A DNA stretch of 5,053 nt from Clostridium sp. CAG:590 (GTDB taxonomy: Bacteria > Bacillota > Clostridia > Lachnospirales > Lachnospiraceae): positions 6,057 to 11,109 of the forward strand of contig HF987877.1 in NCBI GenBank assembly GCA_000431135.1, in the 5' to 3' direction. The first letter of the stretch is position 1, and every line of letters starts with the position of its first letter. A model generated the notes under the pieces. It worked only from the letters and a program-made list of their open reading frames with translations, ran no database searches and was not told the origin of the DNA. The translations under genes were made by a program, and so were the position numbers. This document shows, one piece after another, positions 1-5,053 of this stretch.

Positions 1-1
1 A

Positions 2-1054
2 CGGTATGCAATGGGTGTGATTTGTTCTGCATTTTACGGGGAACCATCGAAGAAATTAACTGTGGTTGGAATTACGGGAACCAAAGGTAAGACAACTACA
101 ACATATATGATCAAATCCATGTTAGAGGCGGCCGGACATAAGACCGGTCTGATTGGAACGATAGAGAGTATAGTAGGCGATAAGGTGACACCTGCAAGCA
201 ATACTACGCCGGAATCCATTGTAATGCAGAAAACACTACACGAAATGGTAGAAGCCGGACTTGACAGCGTGGTGATGGAAGTATCGTCACAGGGATTGAT
301 GTTAGACCGGGTTGCCGGAATTGATTTTGATTATGGTATATTTACGAATTTGTCAGAGGATCATATCGGCCCGAACGAACATAAGGATTTTGCGGAATAT
401 TTAGGCTGGAAAGCAAAGCTGTTTACATTGTGTAAGACCGGCATTTTCAATGTGGATGATACATATTGTGAGGATATTTTAAAAGGACATACCTGTGATG
501 TGATCACTTATGGGGAAAAGGACGGATCGGATTATCAGGCAGAAGATCTTCATTTATACAAAAAGGACGGAGAGCTTGGTATTACTTATCATCTGAAAGG
601 AAAATACGAAGAACAGGTACAGGTGAGTCTGCCGGGTGAGTTTTCGGTGCATAATTCTCTTGCGGCAATTGCGGTTGCCAAGGAAATGGGTGTTGCAATG
701 GATCAGATATTGGAGATTCTTACGCATATCCATGTAAAAGGGCGTGTGGAACTGATTCCGATTTCGGATGCATTTACAATATTGATTGATTATGCACATA
801 ATGCAATGAGTCTGGAGAGTATTTTAACAACGTTGCGTGCTTATGAACCAAAACGGTTGATCGCATTGTTTGGATGCGGAGGCAATCGCTCAAAGGTTCG
901 CCGGTATGAGATGGGAGAGGTGTCCGGTAAACTTGCAGACTTTACCATAATCACATCGGACAACCCAAGAGATGAAGAGCCACAGGCGATCATTCACAGG
1001 CGATCATTGATGACATTAAGACCGGCATCGGAAAGACAGACGGAGATTATATAG
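2..1054 (+). CDS. murE: MurE-type UDP-MurNAc-tripeptide synthetase, 5' partial and frameshifted
   Basis: This is a cytoplasmic Mur ligase that uses ATP to add the third amino acid of the peptidoglycan stem to UDP-MurNAc-L-Ala-D-Glu. The frame is open from base 2 (Arg-Tyr-Ala before the Met at 11). That Met is internal, because family members carry roughly 80-100 more N-terminal residues, which lie outside the window. Numbering from the Met at 11: P-loop GTKGKTT 23-29, substrate-binding TTPE 65-68 and SSQG 92-95, TNLSEDH 112-118, probable carbamylated Lys134, VKGRVE 242-247, and GCGGNRSKVRRYEMG 288-302. DNPR at 317-320 is the motif that in characterised MurE enzymes selects meso-diaminopimelate over lysine, so this enzyme probably adds meso-DAP. 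The protein matches the family up to residue 328. The last 19 residues (329-347) are unrelated, because a 14-bp duplication shifts the frame and brings in the TAG at 1052. As read, the product lacks the end of the C-terminal domain and is probably inactive. The family call is firm; whether this is the only murE copy is unknown. Confidence 0.93.
   Translation, partial: RYAMGVICSAFYGEPSKKLTVVGITGTKGKTTTTYMIKSMLEAAGHKTGLIGTIESIVGDKVTPASNTTPESIVMQKTLHEMVEAGLDSVVMEVSSQGLMLDRVAGIDFDYGIFTNLSEDHIGPNEHKDFAEYLGWKAKLFTLCKTGIFNVDDTYCEDILKGHTCDVITYGEKDGSDYQAEDLHLYKKDGELGITYHLKGKYEEQVQVSLPGEFSVHNSLAAIAVAKEMGVAMDQILEILTHIHVKGRVELIPISDAFTILIDYAHNAMSLESILTTLRAYEPKRLIALFGCGGNRSKVRRYEMGEVSGKLADFTIITSDNPRDEEPQAIIHRRSLMTLRPASERQTEII
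981..1008 (+). repeat. Perfect 14-bp tandem duplication inside murE
   Basis: The unit CACAGGCGATCATT occurs twice head to tail, at 981-994 and 995-1008, with no mismatch and no spacer. Bases on either side (C980, G1009) do not extend the repeat. Fourteen is not a multiple of three, so the second copy moves the reading frame. With one copy, the codons for Pro-Gln-Ala-Ile-Ile run directly into Asp-Asp-Ile-Lys, as expected for MurE just after DNPR-DEEP. This makes the duplication the direct cause of the broken frame. Its origin (replication slippage, a reversible on/off switch, or a sequence or assembly error) cannot be decided from one sequence. Confidence 0.97.
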
Positions 1055-1263
1055 AAATTATTGACCGGAAAGAAGCAATCCGGTATGCGATCATGCATGC
1101 CAAAGAAGGGGATGTGATCGTTTTGGCAGGAAAGGGTCATGAGGATTATCAGGAGATCAAGGGTAAGAAATACCATATGGACGAACGGGATCTGATCCGG
1201 GAAGTGTTGGAGGAAGAAGATGTCTCACAAATATGCGGATATAATAATCGATATTTCGCATGA
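1009..1263 (+). pseudogene. murE: Out-of-frame C-terminal part of murE
   Basis: Read in the frame starting at 1009, this stretch encodes 84 residues and then TGA at 1261-1263. It begins Asp-Asp-Ile-Lys-Thr-Gly and contains the VIVLAGKGHEDYQ segment; GKGHE is at 1129-1143. In E. coli MurE the corresponding Gly464 and Glu468 contact meso-diaminopimelate. A HMDERDLIREVLEEE segment typical of the MurE C-terminus follows. There is no internal stop and the match continues to the expected end, so the only visible lesion is the upstream 14-bp duplication. That argues for a recent event rather than a decayed gene. I see no Shine-Dalgarno site and plausible start that would let it be made on its own. 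Joined to the upstream part (minus one repeat copy) it gives 415 residues within the window, consistent with a full-length protein of about 500. Its end overlaps priA by 44 bases. Confidence 0.9.
1209..1213 (+). promoter_or_regulatory. Ribosome binding site of priA, inside murE
   Basis: GGAGG lies 6 bases before the ATG at 1220 and fixes that start. It sits inside the codons for the Leu-Glu-Glu-Glu tail of murE, so in an intact gene ribosomes finishing murE would run over it. Confidence 0.85.
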
Positions 1264-3502
1264 AGCGATCGACCGGACATTTCAGTATAAGATTCCGGAA
1301 ACGCTTGCAGCAGAGATTGGGATAGGCACAAAAGTGTCTATCCCTTTTGGTCGTGGTAATCATTTGCGTACAGGATATGTGATTTCATTTTCAGACACAC
1401 CGCAGTATGATGAGAGCAAATTAAAGCAGGTTGACGGAATATGCGAAAATGGAATTGCAATTGAACGTGAATTGATCGGGCTTGCCGCATATATGAAGGA
1501 GCAGTATGGTTCTACAATGATCAACGCATTAAAAACCGTAATGCCGATCAAAGAAAAAGTCAGGGGACTGAAACACAGGGAAGTTTGTCTGCTATACGGA
1601 TATGAGCAATGTATAGAGCAACTGGCGCGATATAAGAAAAAGAATGCGAAAGCAAAAGTGCGACTGCTTCAGGAGCTGTTTCAGGAGAAAGTGATACCAT
1701 ATGAACTGGTTACCGGCAAATTAAATATATCTTCTTCTACATTGAAAGCAATGGAAAAAGAAGGCGTAATCGCTGTTCAGGAGGAAGGATATTACCGGAG
1801 TGTTATAAAACACCAAAATGATTTTGATGATAATGCATATGCGGAGTCTGGCACACAGAAAAGAGAGATTCCCAATGCGGAACAACAGGAGGTGATCAAT
1901 CGCATCCTGACCGATTATGAAAATGGAAAACGTGACACATACTTATTAAAAGGTGTGACCGGGAGTGGCAAGACTCTTGTATATCTTGACGTGATTGAAA
2001 AGGTGGTAGCAACGGGTAAACAGGCAATCGTATTGATTCCGGAGATTGCGCTTACTTATCAGACAGTGAAACGATTTCGCAAACGGTTCGGAGATAAGGT
2101 TACGATCATGAATTCACGCTTGAGTAAAGGCGAACGTTATGACCAGTTTGAGCGTGCAAAACATGGCGATGTTTCGGTTATGATCGGACCTCGTTCTGCG
2201 TTGTTTGCACCTTTTCCGAATCTGGGAGTGATCGTGATAGACGAAGAACATGAAACGAGTTACAAGAGCGAATATCCGCCGAAGTACCATGCAAGAGAGA
2301 TTGCAATCGAACGTGCCAAAATGTCGGGTGCATTTGTCCTGCTTGGTTCTGCCACTCCATCTGTGGAATCTTATTATCATGCAATGAAAGGAGAATATCA
2401 GCTTCTGACATTGAAGCAGAGAGCCAAAGAGAGTGCCTGTCTGGCAAATGTGTCAGTGGTTGATCTGCGGGAGGAATTAAGACAGGGAAACCGCAGCATA
2501 TTCAGCAGACATTTAAAGGAGTTAATGACGGAACGGCTGCAAAAGAAAGAGCAGACAATGTTATTTATCAACCGGAGAGGTTTTGCGGGTTTTGTGTCTT
2601 GCAGAAGCTGTGGGTATGTGTTTGAATGTCCGCATTGCGATGTATCCCTGACAGAACATTTTCAGGGAACGGCAAGGGAGAAATTGGTTTGTCATTACTG
2701 TGGATATGAGATAGCCAAACCGAAGGTATGCCCGAAGTGTGCATCACCTTATATCGCAGGATTTGGAATTGGTACACAGAAGGTGGAAGAACAGGTAAAG
2801 ACGTTATTTCCGGGAGCACGGGTACTGCGGATGGATGCAGATACAACAAAAAATAAAAATTCACATGAACAGATCCTTTCCAGATTTGCTAATGGGGAAG
2901 CGGATATTTTAGTGGGTACGCAGATGATCGTAAAGGGACATGATTTTTCCAATGTGACACTAGTTGGTATGATCGCAGCAGACCTTACGATGTTTGATAA
3001 TGATTTTCGCTCATCGGAGCGTACCTTTGATCTGTTGACGCAGGCGGCTGGACGTGCGGGAAGAGGAGATCTTCCCGGAGAGGTTGTGATCCAGACATAT
3101 GTACCGGATCATTACTGTATAGAGTCAGCGGCAAAACAGGATTATGAAGCATTTTATGAAGAAGAGAAGGCATATCGGAGTCTGATGTCATATCCGCCAT
3201 TTGGACATATGCTGGCAGTGTTTATGGAATCGGAACAATATAATACGGTAATGCAGTTATCGCTTACACTAAAAGAATTGGCAGAAAATGCACCAAAGGG
3301 ACAGGAAGTAGTTGTAGTGGGTCCGTGCGATGCGACGATTGCAAGGATCAATGACCGGTATCGCAGAGTGTTGTATTTAAAATATAAGGATAAAGACAGG
3401 CTGATAAGGATCAAAGACCGGATGGAGCAATACTTAGAACAAAGCGGCAATGACGGTGATTGTTATGTGACATTTGATTTTGATCCGTTGACATCATATT
3501 AA
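1220..3502 (+). CDS. priA: Primosomal protein N' (PriA), replication restart DNA helicase
   Basis: PriA recognises stalled forks and D-loops, unwinds in the 3'-5' direction, and starts reloading of the replicative helicase. The 760-residue protein has the full family layout and normal length. An N-terminal DNA-binding domain (about 1-105) and a winged-helix-like region (about 110-200) are followed by the helicase core. The core shows Walker A GVTGSGKT 245-252, DEEH box 341-344, GSATPS 376-381, the GTQM segment from 566, and motif VI QAAGRAGRG 608-616. Eight cysteines (461, 464, 470, 473, 491, 494, 504, 507) form the two zinc sites between the helicase lobes and all are present. The SYPPFGHM segment near 657-664 opens the C-terminal domain. 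The ATG at 1220 is supported by GGAGG six bases upstream and by the expected YADIIIDIS start. It follows murE with an overlap, so the two are probably co-transcribed; no separate promoter was recognised. All motifs are intact and the call is firm. Confidence 0.98.
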   Translation: MSHKYADIIIDISHEAIDRTFQYKIPETLAAEIGIGTKVSIPFGRGNHLRTGYVISFSDTPQYDESKLKQVDGICENGIAIERELIGLAAYMKEQYGSTMINALKTVMPIKEKVRGLKHREVCLLYGYEQCIEQLARYKKKNAKAKVRLLQELFQEKVIPYELVTGKLNISSSTLKAMEKEGVIAVQEEGYYRSVIKHQNDFDDNAYAESGTQKREIPNAEQQEVINRILTDYENGKRDTYLLKGVTGSGKTLVYLDVIEKVVATGKQAIVLIPEIALTYQTVKRFRKRFGDKVTIMNSRLSKGERYDQFERAKHGDVSVMIGPRSALFAPFPNLGVIVIDEEHETSYKSEYPPKYHAREIAIERAKMSGAFVLLGSATPSVESYYHAMKGEYQLLTLKQRAKESACLANVSVVDLREELRQGNRSIFSRHLKELMTERLQKKEQTMLFINRRGFAGFVSCRSCGYVFECPHCDVSLTEHFQGTAREKLVCHYCGYEIAKPKVCPKCASPYIAGFGIGTQKVEEQVKTLFPGARVLRMDADTTKNKNSHEQILSRFANGEADILVGTQMIVKGHDFSNVTLVGMIAADLTMFDNDFRSSERTFDLLTQAAGRAGRGDLPGEVVIQTYVPDHYCIESAAKQDYEAFYEEEKAYRSLMSYPPFGHMLAVFMESEQYNTVMQLSLTLKELAENAPKGQEVVVVGPCDATIARINDRYRRVLYLKYKDKDRLIRIKDRMEQYLEQSGNDGDCYVTFDFDPLTSY

Positions 3503-3547
3503 TGAAATTGCATGGGATGATAGTATTTATGGAAAAGGAATCCACAG

Positions 3548-3576
3548 GTGACATTGGAATACAGATATGCTATACT
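3548..3576 (+). promoter_or_regulatory. Probable sigma-A type promoter for def-fmt
   Basis: A -35 box GTGACA (3548-3553, five of six bases match TTGACA) and a -10 box TATACT (3571-3576, five of six match TATAAT) are separated by the ideal 17 bases. TG at 3568-3569 gives an extended -10 element. Transcription would start near 3582-3584, leaving a leader of about 25 bases before def. The promoter sits in the only sizeable gap of the window, so def and fmt can be expressed independently of murE-priA. No terminator hairpin with a T-run was found between priA and this promoter, so read-through from priA is also possible. Confidence 0.75.
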
Positions 3577-3588
3577 AAAACTATCTGT
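3561..3588. repeat. 7-bp inverted repeat around the def promoter -10 box
   Basis: ACAGATA (3561-3567) and its perfect reverse complement TATCTGT (3582-3588) are separated by 14 bases that contain the -10 box TATACT and run to about the start of transcription. The position is one where a dimeric repressor could block RNA polymerase. No known operator consensus was recognised, and a pair this short can occur by chance. With a 14-base loop and no T-run it does not look like a terminator. Confidence 0.35.
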
Positions 3589-3596
3589 GTGAGAAA

Positions 3597-3601
3597 AGGA
3601 G
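3597..3601 (+). promoter_or_regulatory. Ribosome binding site of def
   Basis: AGGAG, within AAAAGGAGAA, lies 7 bases before the ATG at 3609. It is a strong site at ideal distance and fixes the start of the deformylase. Confidence 0.85.
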
Positions 3602-3608
3602 AATAACT

Positions 3609-4091
3609 ATGGCAATTAGACAGATCCGTTATGACGGAGATGATATATTAAGGAAAAAATGCAAAGAAGTAAAGGAAATGACAGATCGTACCCGCACATT
3701 GATCGATGATATGTTTGATACGATGTATGAGGCAAATGGTGTAGGACTTGCTGCACCTCAGGTGGGTATTTTGAAACGTTTAGTTGTGATTGATGTGGAT
3801 TATGAGCATCCATATGTATTGATCAACCCAGTCATTGTAGAAAAGGACGGAGAACAGACAGGAGATGAAGGATGTCTGAGTTTACCGGGCAAGGTGGCAA
3901 CGGTGACAAGACCGAATCATGTGATCTGTAAATGTCTGAATGAAGATATGGAAGAGATTGAGATTGAGGGAGAGGGACTTCTTGCGAGAGCAATCTGTCA
4001 TGAGTTAGATCATTTAGATGGTATTCTCTATAAGGATGTGGCAGACGGTCCGCTTCATGACGTAGAATATAATGAACCGGAAGCAGAATAG
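3609..4091 (+). CDS. def: Peptide deformylase
   Basis: This metal-dependent cytoplasmic enzyme removes the formyl group from the N-terminal methionine of new proteins as they leave the ribosome. At 160 residues it is a short PDF of the size common in clostridia. All three family motifs are intact: GVGLAAPQ 44-51, EGCLS 87-91 and HELDH 131-135. Cys89, His131 and His135 bind the metal (usually iron), and Glu132 is the catalytic acid/base. Cys130 stands before the HExxH motif where many PDFs have Gln; I remember this as common in clostridial forms. The acidic tail (from about 151) lies beyond the conserved core. The start is set by AGGAG 7 bases upstream. The gene is preceded by its own promoter and followed after 16 bases by fmt, its functional partner, so both are probably made from one transcript. 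The call is firm. Confidence 0.98.
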   Translation: MAIRQIRYDGDDILRKKCKEVKEMTDRTRTLIDDMFDTMYEANGVGLAAPQVGILKRLVVIDVDYEHPYVLINPVIVEKDGEQTGDEGCLSLPGKVATVTRPNHVICKCLNEDMEEIEIEGEGLLARAICHELDHLDGILYKDVADGPLHDVEYNEPEAE

Positions 4092-4098
4092 ATAGGTT

Positions 4099-4104
4099 GG
4101 TGAG
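4099..4104 (+). promoter_or_regulatory. Weak ribosome binding site of fmt
   Basis: The 16 bases between the def stop and the fmt ATG contain no AGGAGG. The best candidate is GGTGAG, only 3 bases before the ATG at 4108, with a bare AGG at 4094-4096 (11 bases away) as an alternative. Fmt is therefore likely to depend partly on ribosomes that have just finished def. Confidence 0.45.
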
Positions 4105-4107
4105 AAC

Positions 4108-5052
4108 ATGAAAGTTGTATATATGGGCACTCCGGATTTTGCGGTAGATACATTACAGGCTATTGTAGACGCAGGACACGAAGTAGCATTAGTTGTTACA
4201 CAGCCGGATAAGGCAAAGGGCAGAGGCAAAAAATTGTGTTACACGCCGGTTAAAGAGAAAGCAATGGAATGTCATTTAGAGGTTGCACAACCGGAAAAAG
4301 TCAGAGAAGAATCTTTTGTAGAGAGATTACAAATGATTGCACCTGATGTAATCGTTGTGGTTGCATTTGGACAGATCCTGCCGGAATCCATATTGAATAT
4401 ACCAAAGTATGGTTGTATCAATGTGCATGCATCTTTACTTCCTGCATATCGTGGGGCGGCTCCGATACAGTGGGCAGTGATTGACGGACTTGCTGAGACG
4501 GGAGTGACAACCATGTATATGGAAAAAGGATTAGATACCGGAGATATCATTTGCCAGAGCAGGATTCCGTTAGCGGCAGACGAGACAGGAGGTTCCTTGT
4601 TTGACAAACTTGCAAAAGAAGGTGCATCCTTACTGGTAAGAACATTGAAGATGTTAGAAGATGGAACTGCAACAAGAACCAAACAGGATGACAGTCGTTC
4701 GAGTTATGCAAAAATGTTGTCAAAAGATATGGGATGCCTTGATTTTTCAAAGGATGCGGTTATATTAGAGCGTCTGATACGAGGACTCAATCCATGGCCG
4801 AGTGCATATACGGCAATTCAGGGAAAGACCTTGAAGATATATGCAGCCGAGGTTGTTGCAGAGGAAGAGTGTACGTCAGGTGCTGCGCCGGGAACCGTGA
4901 TCGCAGTAGATAAGAAGAGTTTTACGGTTCGGTGCGGAAACGGAGCACTCAGAATCTATAATCTTCAGTTAGAGGGTAAGAAACGGATGGACACTTCTGC
5001 ATTTTTGTTAGGATATAAGGTAGAAAACGGAATGCAGCTTGGTGGCAGATAG
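4108..5052 (+). CDS. fmt: Methionyl-tRNA formyltransferase
   Basis: Fmt moves a formyl group from 10-formyl-tetrahydrofolate to Met-tRNA(fMet), making the initiator used in bacterial translation. The 314-residue protein is complete and of normal family length; its TAG is at 5050-5052, one base before the window edge. The Rossmann-like catalytic domain (about 1-190) starts with the typical MGTPDFA (6-12). It carries the loop TQPDKAKGRGKK (31-42), the catalytic triad Asn105, His107 and Asp143 (Asn106, His108 and Asp144 in E. coli), and the folate-site signature SLLPAYRGAAP 109-119. The C-terminal beta-barrel that grips the tRNA follows a linker, from about 207, and includes RGLNPWPSAY 225-234. 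The start is supported by the conserved N-terminus rather than by a strong Shine-Dalgarno site. It pairs with def, which undoes this modification after translation begins. No lesion is visible and the call is firm. Confidence 0.98.
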   Translation: MKVVYMGTPDFAVDTLQAIVDAGHEVALVVTQPDKAKGRGKKLCYTPVKEKAMECHLEVAQPEKVREESFVERLQMIAPDVIVVVAFGQILPESILNIPKYGCINVHASLLPAYRGAAPIQWAVIDGLAETGVTTMYMEKGLDTGDIICQSRIPLAADETGGSLFDKLAKEGASLLVRTLKMLEDGTATRTKQDDSRSSYAKMLSKDMGCLDFSKDAVILERLIRGLNPWPSAYTAIQGKTLKIYAAEVVAEEECTSGAAPGTVIAVDKKSFTVRCGNGALRIYNLQLEGKKRMDTSAFLLGYKVENGMQLGGR

Positions 5053-5053
5053 A

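Noticed and set aside
11..13. ATG at 11 as the true start of murE
   Set aside because: The frame is open to the window edge with family-like residues (Arg-Tyr-Ala) before it, and the MurE N-terminal domain would be missing. It is an internal methionine.
3488..3493. Perfect TTGACA -35 box at the end of priA
   Set aside because: No -10-like hexamer lies 16-18 bases downstream (that region reads around CATGGG). The nearest TAGTAT at 3521 is 27 bases away, so it is taken as chance within the coding sequence.
3503..3547. Possible rho-independent terminator after priA
   Set aside because: No GC-rich stem followed by a T-run is present; only weak AT-rich pairings are possible.
3954..3969. Short repetitive stretch GAGATTGAGATTGAGG in def
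   Set aside because: It encodes the Glu-Ile-Glu-Ile-Glu-Gly strand normally found before the HExxH helix of PDF, is in frame, and shows no sign of expansion.
4272..4682. 136-codon open frame on the minus strand opposite fmt
   Set aside because: It lies entirely within a well-conserved fmt, has no recognisable domain, and is a shadow of the plus-strand coding pattern.
1..5053. GATC tetramers look enriched (about 40 counted by eye, against about 20 expected for random sequence)
   Set aside because: Most are an Ile ATC codon preceded by a codon ending in G, so codon usage explains them without a methylation or origin signal.

Overview
The window is a compact, single-strand (+) piece of a Firmicutes-type chromosome. 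It is moderately AT-rich and has strong AGGAG/GGAGG ribosome sites. The order murE - priA - def - fmt, the protein style (PriA starting with a YADIIIDIS-like segment, MurE with a GCGGNRSK segment, PDF with ICHELDHLDG) and the tight gene packing fit a clostridial bacterium, most likely of the Lachnospiraceae. The family call is by recognition only, not by a search.

Layout. (1) Positions 2-1263 hold most of a MurE-type UDP-MurNAc-tripeptide synthetase, cut at the 5' side by the window edge. Its reading frame is broken: a perfect 14-bp tandem duplication (981-994 and 995-1008) shifts the frame, so the open frame ends at 1054. The last 84 residues of the normal protein, including the GKGHE motif, are still encoded intact at 1009-1263 in another frame. 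Deleting one 14-bp copy restores a seamless MurE of normal length. (2) Positions 1220-3502 encode the complete replication-restart helicase PriA, whose start and Shine-Dalgarno site lie inside the murE 3' end. (3) The 106-bp gap 3503-3608 holds a good sigma-A type promoter (GTGACA-17 bp-TATACT with an extended TG) and a 7-bp inverted repeat around its -10 box. (4) Positions 3609-4091 encode peptide deformylase (def), and after 16 bases 4108-5052 encodes methionyl-tRNA formyltransferase (fmt), which ends one base before the window edge.

How they work together: MurE acts in peptidoglycan precursor synthesis and PriA reloads the replisome at collapsed forks. Fmt and Def form a pair: Fmt adds the formyl group to initiator Met-tRNA and Def removes it from new proteins. 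They are probably co-transcribed from the promoter at 3548-3576. No RNA gene, insertion sequence, CRISPR array or clear rho-independent terminator was seen. These are ordinary housekeeping genes, and I see no evidence of an undescribed system. The observation most worth checking is the 14-bp duplication that breaks murE.
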